Below, piece after piece: positions 1 to 6,514 of a DNA stretch of 8,847 nucleotides. Position 1 is the stretch's first letter, and each line of letters begins with the position of its first letter. Both the position numbers and the translations under genes were made by a program. The DNA is from an uncultured Pseudomonadota bacterium. Lineage in GTDB: Bacteria; Pseudomonadota; Gammaproteobacteria; Burkholderiales; SG8-39. A model generated the notes under the pieces. That model searched no databases and was not told where the DNA came from. It saw only the letters and a list, made by a program, of their open reading frames with translations. The DNA lies in assembly GCA_903895005.1 (NCBI GenBank), contig CAITSH010000492.1, positions 1 through 8,847 on the forward strand. Direction: 5' to 3'.

Positions 1-1095
1 GCCTGCGAGGCCGAGCCCGAAGACCTCGCCGCGGCGCACGATCGCTTCGCCGTCGACCTCACGCGCGCCTACTGCGAGGCCGTCGTGCGCTGCCCCGACC
101 CGAGCTCCATCGACATCGCGTGGCGCCCCGTGCTGCGCACCGCCGACCGCTGCGTCGCGATGTTCGGGCCGCAGATCGGCGACACCCTGCGGCGCTACCG
201 GGCCATCGTCGCCGCGGGCCGCGCGCGCTTCGACGCGGCCGCGGCGCAGCGCTGCGTCGAGACGGTGCGCGCCGTGTGCAACCACGACGTCGACCTCCTG
301 CTCAACCGCTACTGCGCGCGCGTCTTCACGGGCACCGCCCCCACGGGCGCGTCGTGCCGGCTCTCGGCCGAGTGCGCGGGCGAGGCCCGCTGCCAGACCT
401 TCGGCTCGCCCTGCGGCGTGTGCCTCCCCCGCGCCGTGCTCGGCGGCGCCTGCGCGGGCGGCGACGACGCCTGCGCGCGCGCCGCCACGGGGTGGAGCGA
501 GTGCGACGTGGCGGGCCTCTCGGGCTCGGCGCGCGGGGTGTGCCGCGCCGGTCGCCTGGTCACCGGCGCGGCCGTGGGCGACGCCTGCGGGATGCGCCGC
601 ACGGCGGCGGGCGTGATCGAGCGCGTGGTGTGCGAAGAGGGCGCGTGGTGCTCGGCCCCGCGCGACGGCCTGGGCGAGTGCCGCGCGCACCGCGCGGTCG
701 GCGCGTCGTGCGCCGAGGGCGACGTGTGCGAGGGCGACGCGCTGTGCGTCACCGAGCGGGGCGCCGGCACCTGCCGCGCGCAGACCATCGTCGACGCCGA
801 GGGCGGCGCGTGCGGCACCCGCGCGGGCGCGCCCCGGTGCGACCCGGTGACCAACCTCGTGTGCTTCCGCGGCGTGTGCCAGCGCCCCGGCGACGGCAGC
901 GCCGACGCCCCCTGCGTGTGGGACACCGCGCTCGTCTCGTGCGGCGCCGGGCTCACGTGCATCCACGACACCATGAGCACCTGCCAGGCCCCCCTCGCCG
1001 ACGGCGCGGCCTGCCACGTCAACGGCGAGTGCCAGAGCGGCTGGTGCGACGGCGCCGCCACCGAGGCGCGACGCTGCGTCCCCGCCCGCTGCTAG
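1..1095 (+). CDS. Cysteine-rich exported repeat protein, 5' end cut off by window
   Basis: The frame is open from base 1 to the TAG at 1093-1095, so the gene starts outside the window. The GTG at 85 is most likely an internal valine. The visible 364 residues hold about 37 cysteines. The first third is less Cys-rich, with widely spaced Cys. From about residue 116 a loose module repeats, each unit opening with Gly-Ala/Asp-x-Cys and followed by Cys pairs such as E-C, W-C, V-C and T-C, ending R-C-V-P-A-R-C at the C-terminus. Such proteins are common in myxobacteria and are usually lipoproteins or secreted proteins whose Cys form disulfides; that location is inferred, because the signal peptide is not in view. 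No catalytic motif is seen and function is unknown. Codons end almost only in G/C. gor follows after 20 bases, so the two may be co-transcribed. Confidence 0.8.
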   Translation, partial: ACEAEPEDLAAAHDRFAVDLTRAYCEAVVRCPDPSSIDIAWRPVLRTADRCVAMFGPQIGDTLRRYRAIVAAGRARFDAAAAQRCVETVRAVCNHDVDLLLNRYCARVFTGTAPTGASCRLSAECAGEARCQTFGSPCGVCLPRAVLGGACAGGDDACARAATGWSECDVAGLSGSARGVCRAGRLVTGAAVGDACGMRRTAAGVIERVVCEEGAWCSAPRDGLGECRAHRAVGASCAEGDVCEGDALCVTERGAGTCRAQTIVDAEGGACGTRAGAPRCDPVTNLVCFRGVCQRPGDGSADAPCVWDTALVSCGAGLTCIHDTMSTCQAPLADGAACHVNGECQSGWCDGAATEARRCVPARC

Positions 1096-1115
1096 CCCCG
1101 AAAGACACCCCCGCC

Positions 1116-2477
1116 ATGGCCGCGTACGACTTCGACATGATCACCCTCGGCGCGGGCTCCGGCGGCGTCGCCGCGAGCCGCCGCGCGGGCTCCTACGGCG
1201 CGCGCGTCGCCATCTGCGAGGAGAGCCGCGTGGGCGGCACCTGCGTGATCCGCGGGTGCGTCCCCAAGAAGCTCCTGGTGTACGGCTCGCACTACGCCCA
1301 CGACTTCGAAGACGCCGCCGCGGGCTACGGGTGGACGGTGCCCGCCCCCACCTTCGACTGGCCCACCCTCATCGCGAACAAGAACCGCGAGGTCGACCGC
1401 CTCAACGGCGTGTACCTCCGCCTCCTGCGCGACGCCGGGGTCACGCTCCTCGAGGGCCGCGCGCGCCTCGTCGACGCGCACTCCGTCGCGGTGGGCGGCA
1501 CCGTGTACACCGCCGAGCACATCCTCGTCGCGACGGGGGGGCGCCCCGTGCTCCCGCCCGTCCGCGGCGTCGAGCACGCCATCACGTCCAACGAGGCGCT
1601 CTCGCTCGCGGCCCTCCCGCGGCGCATCGTCATCGTGGGCGGCGGGTACATCGGCGTCGAGTTCGCGGGCATCTTTCACGCGCTGGGCGCCAGGGTCACC
1701 CTGCTGATCCGCGGCGACGCGGTGCTGCGCGGCTTCGACGACGACGTGCGCGCGTTCCTCACCGCCGAGCTCGCGCGCCGCGGCGTCGACGTTCGCACCG
1801 AGACCTTCCTCGAAGACATCGAGCGCAGCGGCGACGCGCTGAGCGCCATGACCAGCACCGGCGACACGCTCGAGGCCGACCAGGTTCTCTTCGCCACGGG
1901 GCGCGCGCCCAACACCGCGGGCCTCGGGCTCGTCGAGGCCGGCGTCACCCTCGACGACGCGGGCGCCGTCGTGGTCGACGCGGGCTCGCGCACCGCGGTG
2001 CCCGGCGTGTACGCGGTGGGCGACTGCACCAACCGGCTCAACCTCACGCCCGTGGCCATCGCCGAGGGCCGCGCCCTCGCCGAGACGCTCTTCAACCATC
2101 GGCCCATGGAGGTCGATCACCGCAACGTGCCGTCGGCGGTGTTCAGCCAGCCGCCGGTGGCCGCCGTGGGCATGACCGAGCGGCAGGCGCGCGCCCACGC
2201 GGGGCCCTCCGGCGTCGACGTGTACGTGAGCAACTTTCGCCCCATGAAGCACACCCTCACGGGCCGCGACGAGCGCACCCTCATGAAGCTCGTCGTCGAC
2301 CGCGCGAGCGACCGCGTGCTCGGGTGCCACATGGTCGGCGTCGACGCGCCCGAGATCATGCAGGGCCTCGCCGTCGCGGTGCGCTGCGGCGCCACGAAGG
2401 CCCAGTTCGACACCACCCTCGGCATTCACCCCTCCGCGGCCGAAGAGTTCGTCACGATGCGCACGCGCCGCCCCTGA
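1116..2477 (+). CDS. gor: Glutathione-disulfide reductase (FAD, NADPH)
   Basis: A 453-residue cytoplasmic flavoenzyme that reduces glutathione disulfide with NADPH; family members are about 450 residues. The N-terminal FAD-binding motif is GAGSGG at residues 12-17. The redox-active disulfide is Cys43/Cys48 in GGTCVIRGCVPKK. The NADPH Rossmann motif GGGYIG lies at 175-180, followed by Arg199 and Arg205 in the positions that favour NADPH over NADH. A second FAD contact is the GDCTN segment, and the C-terminal catalytic dyad is His438/Glu443 in HPSAAEE. The CVIRGC form and the FAGIF...RGFD segment resemble the plant, cyanobacterial and alphaproteobacterial branch rather than the E. coli branch (CVNVGC). 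The ATG at 1116 was chosen because the FAD fold begins eight residues later; the frame is open far upstream but only as a GC-rich shadow of the previous gene. No strong ribosome binding site is seen. Mercuric or trypanothione-type reductases are less likely, since there are no extra cysteines at the C-terminus. Confidence 0.93.
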   Translation: MAAYDFDMITLGAGSGGVAASRRAGSYGARVAICEESRVGGTCVIRGCVPKKLLVYGSHYAHDFEDAAAGYGWTVPAPTFDWPTLIANKNREVDRLNGVYLRLLRDAGVTLLEGRARLVDAHSVAVGGTVYTAEHILVATGGRPVLPPVRGVEHAITSNEALSLAALPRRIVIVGGGYIGVEFAGIFHALGARVTLLIRGDAVLRGFDDDVRAFLTAELARRGVDVRTETFLEDIERSGDALSAMTSTGDTLEADQVLFATGRAPNTAGLGLVEAGVTLDDAGAVVVDAGSRTAVPGVYAVGDCTNRLNLTPVAIAEGRALAETLFNHRPMEVDHRNVPSAVFSQPPVAAVGMTERQARAHAGPSGVDVYVSNFRPMKHTLTGRDERTLMKLVVDRASDRVLGCHMVGVDAPEIMQGLAVAVRCGATKAQFDTTLGIHPSAAEEFVTMRTRRP

Positions 2478-2578
2478 ACCCCGTCGAGCGGCGCCGCGCC
2501 GCGCCCTCCCCGCGACGGCCCGCCAACCCCGTCGAAGAAGCCTCGCGCAAATAGTCGCTTCCCAAAGCGCGTCGGGGA

Positions 2579-2890
2579 ATGATAGCGAAATTCATGGCTT
2601 CAAACGGGCGTGCAGTGGTTCTCGCGGGTGTGCTGCTTGCGGCGTGTGATGCGGCCTCGTCGCAGCCGAGCTTCGAGCCCGAGGTCGACGGCGGCGTCGA
2701 TGCGGTAGCGCCCGTCGACACGGCGGCGCCCCCCGTCGATCGGCCTCCCGTCGATGCGGTGGCGCCCGTCGATGCGCGCCCCGTGGTCGACGTCGCGAGC
2801 GACCTCGGCGACGCCAGCAACCGCTACGACGTCACCCCCGCGAGCGACGCGCCCACCTGCGACGCGGGCGGCACCTGCGCGCCGCAGGTG
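2579..2890 (+). CDS. Lipoprotein, N-terminal part only (3' end lost at junction)
   Basis: About 104 codons of a probable outer-membrane or periplasmic lipoprotein. The start at 2579 gives a short basic N-terminus, a hydrophobic core (AVVLAGVLLAA) and a lipobox L20-A21-A22-C23, so signal peptidase II would cleave before Cys23. ATG 2594 (residue 6) is an equally possible start, giving a shorter signal. After the Cys, residues about 31-90 are low-complexity, rich in Val, Asp, Pro and Ala, with VDAVAPVD at 40-47 and again at 58-65; this is typical of myxobacterial lipoproteins, where it spaces the folded domain from the membrane. A Cys pair at 94 and 100 may begin the folded part. The sequence then changes to another gene near 2879-2902, so the real C-terminal domain is missing and the function cannot be told. 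Confidence 0.7.
2696..2772 (+). repeat. Direct repeat pair within the lipoprotein linker
   Basis: A 23-base unit at 2696-2718 recurs at 2750-2772 with one difference (A versus G at the twelfth base). Both copies encode VDAVAPVD. They sit in the Pro/Asp linker among further GTCGAT/GTCGAC motifs, so this is an in-frame coding repeat that probably arose by slippage or unequal exchange, not a mobile element. Confidence 0.75.
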
Positions 2891-2902
2891 CTGGAGCGCC
2901 CT
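2879..2902. other. Junction between two sequences of different origin (probable chimera)
   Basis: Up to about 2880 the G+C of a 60-base sample is 48/60 (2821-2880); the next two 60-base samples are 37/60 each (2881-2940 and 2941-3000), and codon choice changes at once. Protein homology changes at the same place: residues up to Cys100-Ala-Pro belong to a lipoprotein linker, and residues from about Leu105-Glu-Arg-Pro-Leu-Ile-Arg belong to the MoxR/CoxD family. The GC-rich bases about 2882-2900 could belong to either side, so the exact breakpoint cannot be fixed and a short shared word could have caused the join. No insertion sequence ends, target-site duplication, integrase or tRNA are visible. 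Confidence 0.85.
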
Positions 2903-3604
2903 TTGATTCGCTTGCAATGCTACGACGGCATGGAGCAACGCGAAGCCCTGTACGAGTGGAACCATGCAGCACAGTTGCTGCACATGCGGGCAGCCGAGCA
3001 CAAGGCCACACCGACAGACATGGAGCGCGAGGTTTATCAAGAGCGCTACCTCGTCAAACGCCCCCTGCTGCAAGCCCTGCAAACCCCTGCGCCCGGCGCG
3101 GTGTTGTTGATAGACGAAGTCGACCGCGCCGACGAACCCTTTGAAGCTTTTTTGTTGGAGTACCTGGGTGAATACCAAGTCAGCATTCCGGAGCTGGGCA
3201 CCTTGTCGGCCATGGCTGCGCCGATGACGATTTTGACCAGCAACCGCACCCGTGACCTGAACGATGCCGTGAAGCGCCGCTGCCTGTACCAGTGGATGGA
3301 TTACCCCGACCGCGAACGCGAGTTGGCCATCGTGCGCTCGCAAGTGCCACAGGCCAGCGCACGCCTGAGCGAAGAGGTGACCGAGTTTGTCGCGCGCCTT
3401 CGCAGCCAGCCCTTTGTGAATGCCTTCCAACGCGCCCCGGGGGTTGCCGAGAGTGTTGAATGGGCCAAGGCCTTGGTCGCCCTGGACACCTTGACGCTGG
3501 ACCCCGAAGTCGTGCAAGACACGGTGGGCCTCTTGTTCAAACAACGTGAAGACGTGGCGGCCCTTTTGCCCCTGCTGGACGATCTGCTCAAACCTGCAGC
3601 TTAA
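2888..3604 (+). CDS. coxD: CoxD-type MoxR AAA+ ATPase, N-terminal part missing
   Basis: About 238 residues of a MoxR-family AAA+ ATPase related to CoxD, which in Oligotropha carboxidovorans assists the ATP-dependent maturation of the Mo/Cu centre of CO dehydrogenase. Numbering from ATG 2579 of the composite frame, the family block RPLIRLQCYDG starts at residue 107. Walker B follows at 176-180 (LLIDE), sensor 1 is SNRTRDLNDA with Asn222, and the arginine finger region is KRRCLYQWMDYP from 232. The C-terminal helical lid runs to residue 341. CoxD proteins are about 290-300 residues, so roughly the first 55-60 are missing, including the Walker A P-loop that should lie just upstream of RPLIRLQ. 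The fragment has no start of its own at the boundary. It is followed after 14 bases by coxE, its usual partner. The fragment cannot bind ATP as it stands; in its own genome the gene is probably intact. Confidence 0.85.
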   Translation: MLERPLIRLQCYDGMEQREALYEWNHAAQLLHMRAAEHKATPTDMEREVYQERYLVKRPLLQALQTPAPGAVLLIDEVDRADEPFEAFLLEYLGEYQVSIPELGTLSAMAAPMTILTSNRTRDLNDAVKRRCLYQWMDYPDRERELAIVRSQVPQASARLSEEVTEFVARLRSQPFVNAFQRAPGVAESVEWAKALVALDTLTLDPEVVQDTVGLLFKQREDVAALLPLLDDLLKPAA

Positions 3605-3618
3605 GAAAACGGGCACAG

Positions 3619-4794
3619 ATGATCCTGGGTGACGCCCGCAGTGGCAAACTGGCAGACAACATCACCGGCTTTGGGCGGGCCTTGCGCCGCGCCGGTTTGC
3701 CGATGGACGCTTCACGCATCAGCCTGGCCATCGAGTCGGCGACTTGGGTCGGTTTGGACCACAAAGCGGATCTCGAAGCTGCCCTGCAAAGCGTGATGGT
3801 CAGCCGCGAACAGGATCTTGAAGTCTTTGCGCAAATGTTCAGCGCGTATTTTCGCAACCCTGAACTGACGAAGCAACTGCTGAGCCAAATGCTGCCCAAG
3901 GCCGCCGGCGAGGCCCCGGCCGCGCCGCGCAAAGCACGGGTGCAAGAAGCCTTGGCAGCCCGCAAACCACCAGGCCAGACCGCCAAGCCTGCTGAGGACG
4001 AAGTTCAGCTCGACGCGGCGATGACGGCCAGCGAGAACCAACGCTTGCAGCAAGCCGATTTTCAGACCTTGAGCGCCAGCGAATACGTCTTGGTTGACCG
4101 GTTGGCCCGTCGCATCCACCTGCCCCTGCCGCGAATTGAGAGCCGGCGCACACGCACGGGTGCAAGGGGCCATCGGATTGACTGGGCCAACACCTTGCAC
4201 CGCGCTGTGCGCACCGGCGGCGAGGTGCTCACGCTGTCCACTCGCCAACGCCGCATGCAAGCCCTGCCCTTGCTGATATTGGTCGATGTATCAGGCTCCA
4301 TGGAGCGCTATGCCCGTTTGCTGCTGGCATTTTTGCACCAGGCCACACGCACCACGCCGCGCAAGGTCTACGCTTTTGGCACCCATCTGACCGATTTGAA
4401 TGCCGCTTTTACCCACGCCGACACCGACCTGATGTTGGCTTGTGCCAACCAGCAGATCACCGATTTTGCAGGTGGTACCCAACTCGGTACAGCACTGACC
4501 ACGTTGCGCCAGCAACATGCACGGGATTTGGTCGGGCGGCGCACCGTGGTGCTTTTGATCAGCGATGGTCTGGACACGGGCGATGCCAGCCAACTCGGGC
4601 AGGAGTTGCAATGGCTTAAACGCCATTCGCGCCATTTGCTTTGGCTCAACCCGTTGCTGCGGTTTGAGGGCTATGCGCCCCTGGCGACCGGCGCGAGTTT
4701 ATTGCACCAACATGCACACGGCATGCTGGCGATACATAATCTCAACAAACTCGAAGACTTGGCCTCCGCGATGGCCAAGTTGCTCAAAATTTGA
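3619..4794 (+). CDS. coxE: CoxE, von Willebrand factor A-type maturation protein
   Basis: A 391-residue cytoplasmic protein of the CoxE VWA family (PF05762), the partner of the MoxR ATPase CoxD in metal-centre assembly of CO dehydrogenase-type molybdenum enzymes. The N-terminal helical part (NITGFGRALRRAGLP, about 14-28) is typical. A charged Ala/Pro-rich linker lies around 95-135. The VWA domain begins near 215, with a complete MIDAS site: D223-x-S225-x-S227, Thr287 in GGTQLG, and Asp316 in SDGLD, so metal binding should be intact. Length fits the family (about 390-400). The ATG at 3619 lies 14 bases after the coxD stop; its ribosome binding site is weak, so translation may depend on coupling to coxD. 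The stop lies 16 bases before coxG. Codon use fits the right block throughout. Confidence 0.92.
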   Translation: MILGDARSGKLADNITGFGRALRRAGLPMDASRISLAIESATWVGLDHKADLEAALQSVMVSREQDLEVFAQMFSAYFRNPELTKQLLSQMLPKAAGEAPAAPRKARVQEALAARKPPGQTAKPAEDEVQLDAAMTASENQRLQQADFQTLSASEYVLVDRLARRIHLPLPRIESRRTRTGARGHRIDWANTLHRAVRTGGEVLTLSTRQRRMQALPLLILVDVSGSMERYARLLLAFLHQATRTTPRKVYAFGTHLTDLNAAFTHADTDLMLACANQQITDFAGGTQLGTALTTLRQQHARDLVGRRTVVLLISDGLDTGDASQLGQELQWLKRHSRHLLWLNPLLRFEGYAPLATGASLLHQHAHGMLAIHNLNKLEDLASAMAKLLKI

Positions 4795-4799
4795 ACTTC

Positions 4800-4804
4800 A
4801 GGAG
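4800..4804 (+). promoter_or_regulatory. Ribosome binding site of coxG
   Basis: AGGAG lies six bases before ATG 4811 and fixes that start over the nearby in-frame ATG at 4817. It is the clearest site in the cox group. Confidence 0.8.
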
Positions 4805-4810
4805 ATCCAC

Positions 4811-5386
4811 ATGGACATGCAAGGCCAACGCCAACTTTTCGTCACCCAACAACAAGCCTGGGAAGCCTTGAACAGCCCCGACATGCTCAAAGTTTGCATC
4901 CCTGGCTGCGACAAATTTGAACTGGCCGAGGCCAACGTGTACAACGTGGGCGTGGCCATCAAAATCGGCCCTGTATCGGCCAAGTTCACCGGCAAAGTGA
5001 CGCTGTCCGACATCGTTCCCCCCGCCTCCTATGCGCTGCAGTTTGAAGCGCAAGGCGGTGTGGCCGGGTTTGGCAAAGGACAATCACAAGTCACCTTAAC
5101 GCCCAATCCCGAAGGCTGCGAGCTCTCCTACACCGTGCACTCCACCGTGGGCGGCAAACTCGCGCAACTGGGCCAACGGCTGATCGATGGTGCCGCTAAA
5201 TCACTGGCCGAAGACTTTTTTAGACGATTCGACGAAGCGCTGCAAGCCCAATACCCCCGCACCGCCGCAGCCCCTGAAGCCGCAACCGACACCAGTACCA
5301 CGGGCACACCCAACGCCATATCGCCATGGGTATGGGCCGCTGGCGCCATCGTTTTGGGTCTGGCTGCATGGTGGATGACCCGCTGA
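4811..5386 (+). CDS. coxG: CoxG, SRPBCC protein with C-terminal membrane anchor
   Basis: A 191-residue member of the CO dehydrogenase subunit G family (PF06240, SRPBCC/START-like fold). In Oligotropha CoxG recruits CO dehydrogenase to the cytoplasmic membrane, and mycobacterial CoxG is reported to handle quinone for electron transfer. Residues 1-150 match the family: MDMQGQRQLFV, the PDMLKVCIPGCDKFE segment, KIGPVSAKFTGKV, and the C-terminal helix GGKLAQLGQRLIDGAAKSLAEDFFRRFDE. A Pro/Thr/Ala-rich linker (about 152-172) then leads to one predicted membrane helix at 173-189 (WVWAAGAIVLGLAAWWM) ending in Thr-Arg, so the protein should be tail-anchored with the domain in the cytoplasm. The gene sits 16 bases after coxE and 42 bases before the xdhC-type gene, consistent with one operon. 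Confidence 0.9.
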   Translation: MDMQGQRQLFVTQQQAWEALNSPDMLKVCIPGCDKFELAEANVYNVGVAIKIGPVSAKFTGKVTLSDIVPPASYALQFEAQGGVAGFGKGQSQVTLTPNPEGCELSYTVHSTVGGKLAQLGQRLIDGAAKSLAEDFFRRFDEALQAQYPRTAAAPEAATDTSTTGTPNAISPWVWAAGAIVLGLAAWWMTR

Positions 5387-5428
5387 CATAAAACCTCAAA
5401 CAGCCTCACATAGCCTCCAACTGAATCA

Positions 5429-6478
5429 ATGGAAAACCTCGACATCGTCGTCTTGCGCACCCTGCGCGATTGGCGTCAAGCTGGGCACCGCGCGCTTTTG
5501 GCCACAGTGATTCACACCTGGGGCTCTTCGCCACGTCCGGTGGGCTCGATCATGGCCATGTGCGAGACCGGTGCTGTGGTGGGTTCAGTTTCGGGCGGCT
5601 GCATTGAAGACGATCTGATTTACCAGTACACCCAAAGTGAATCGGCCAGCGCCTTGCTGCAAGGCCCACCGGTGCGCGTCAAATACGGCATCTCGGCTGA
5701 TGAAGCACACCGATTTGGTTTGCCCTGCGGCGGAACGCTTGAATTGTTGCTGGAGTTCAATCCGGATGCAAAGGCCTTGCAAAGCCTGATCCTGCAGCTC
5801 GAGCAAGGCCAATTGATGCTGCGTACCACCGAGCTGTCCAACGGCCAAGTCACTTTGAGCCCCAGTGCCGCGCCCAGTGAATTGGCGGTGAATGCCACAC
5901 AACTGATCAACGCTTTCGGACCTGAATACCGGATGCTGCTGATTGGCGCCGGTCAAATGACCGAATACCTGGCCACAATGGCTTTGTTCAACGGTTTTGC
6001 GGTGACCGTGTGCGACCCGCGCGAAGAATACCGGGGTGCCTGGTCAGTGTCTGGCGTTACATTGACCAGCGACATGCCCGACGACCTGGTGCAAGCCTTC
6101 AAGCCCGACCGCCGCAGCTGCGTGATTGCCTTGACCCATGACCCCAAACTGGACGATCTGGCGCTCTTGGAGGCGCTGAACACCGAGGCCTTTTACATCG
6201 GCGCCATCGGCTCCCGACGCAACAACGAAGCGCGCCATCAACGCATGATCGAGCACTTTGAACAAAGCACCGAATCACTGGCCAGGCTGCGCGGCCCGGT
6301 CGGCATTTACATCGGCAGCAAAACACCCGCTGAAATTGCGGTCAGCATCATGGCCGAGGTCCTGGCGGTGAAAAACGGCATTCCCCTGCCGCGTGACATG
6401 GACGTGGCTCACGCCAAAAATGCCCAGCAACTGACGCCCAACGATCCAGGTGCTGCCAGCTGTTTCATTCCACGCTGA
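5429..6478 (+). CDS. xdhC: XdhC/CoxF-CoxI family molybdenum cofactor maturation protein
   Basis: A 349-residue cytoplasmic protein of the XdhC/CoxI family, which binds the molybdenum cofactor and helps its sulfuration and delivery into xanthine dehydrogenase- or CO dehydrogenase-type enzymes. The N-terminal XdhC_CoxI domain carries TVIHTWGSSPRPVGS (about 26-40) and the conserved SGGCIEDD at 55-62, with Cys58. The C-terminal Rossmann-like domain starts with LLIGAGQM (glycine motif at 173-175), then YIGAIGSRRNNEARHQR and the IYIGSKTPAEIAVSIMAEV block near the end. ATG 5429 gives the usual MENLD...LRDW start, although no strong ribosome binding site precedes it. In a cox cluster this position is often called coxF or coxI, and the sequence alone does not decide which. 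It is last in the cox group, and galE converges on it. Confidence 0.9.
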   Translation: MENLDIVVLRTLRDWRQAGHRALLATVIHTWGSSPRPVGSIMAMCETGAVVGSVSGGCIEDDLIYQYTQSESASALLQGPPVRVKYGISADEAHRFGLPCGGTLELLLEFNPDAKALQSLILQLEQGQLMLRTTELSNGQVTLSPSAAPSELAVNATQLINAFGPEYRMLLIGAGQMTEYLATMALFNGFAVTVCDPREEYRGAWSVSGVTLTSDMPDDLVQAFKPDRRSCVIALTHDPKLDDLALLEALNTEAFYIGAIGSRRNNEARHQRMIEHFEQSTESLARLRGPVGIYIGSKTPAEIAVSIMAEVLAVKNGIPLPRDMDVAHAKNAQQLTPNDPGAASCFIPR

Positions 6479-6485
6479 ACTGGCA

Positions 6486-6512
6486 CAAAGGCGCTGGCCT
6501 TGACTTAAGGAG
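6486..6512. terminator. Weak candidate terminator between convergent xdhC and galE
   Basis: Between the two stop codons (6478 and 6515) lies a small hairpin, AAGGC 6488-6492 with GCCTT 6497-6501 and a four-base loop, overlapping a second short one (CCTT with AAGG). Neither has a T-run, so this is only a plausible place for termination of either transcript. Confidence 0.25.
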
Positions 6513-6514
6513 CA

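Noticed and set aside
309..1061. A 250-codon - strand frame opposite the cysteine-rich gene.
   Set aside because: Antisense shadow in high-GC DNA; the + strand frame has patterned cysteines and runs past the window edge.
120..1115. Long upstream extension of the gor frame.
   Set aside because: Those residues are Arg/Pro-rich nonsense produced by the GC-rich cysteine-rich gene in another frame; the FAD fold starts only after ATG 1116.
1092..2429. A 445-codon open frame on the - strand opposite gor.
   Set aside because: It is a shadow of a very GC-rich gene: low-complexity His/Ala/Gly/Arg composition, no domain, and gor on the + strand has all its active-site motifs.
2465..2494. Inverted repeat GCGCCGC/GCGGCGC across the gor stop codon as a terminator.
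   Set aside because: Seven-base arms with a 16-base loop and no T-run are expected by chance at this G+C.
2556..2569. Small hairpin CGCTT/AAGCG before the lipoprotein start.
   Set aside because: Only five base pairs, with no link to a known regulatory element.
2579..3604. A genuine lipoprotein-MoxR fusion as a new system.
   Set aside because: The sharp composition change, missing P-loop and incompatible cell location make an artefact far more likely.
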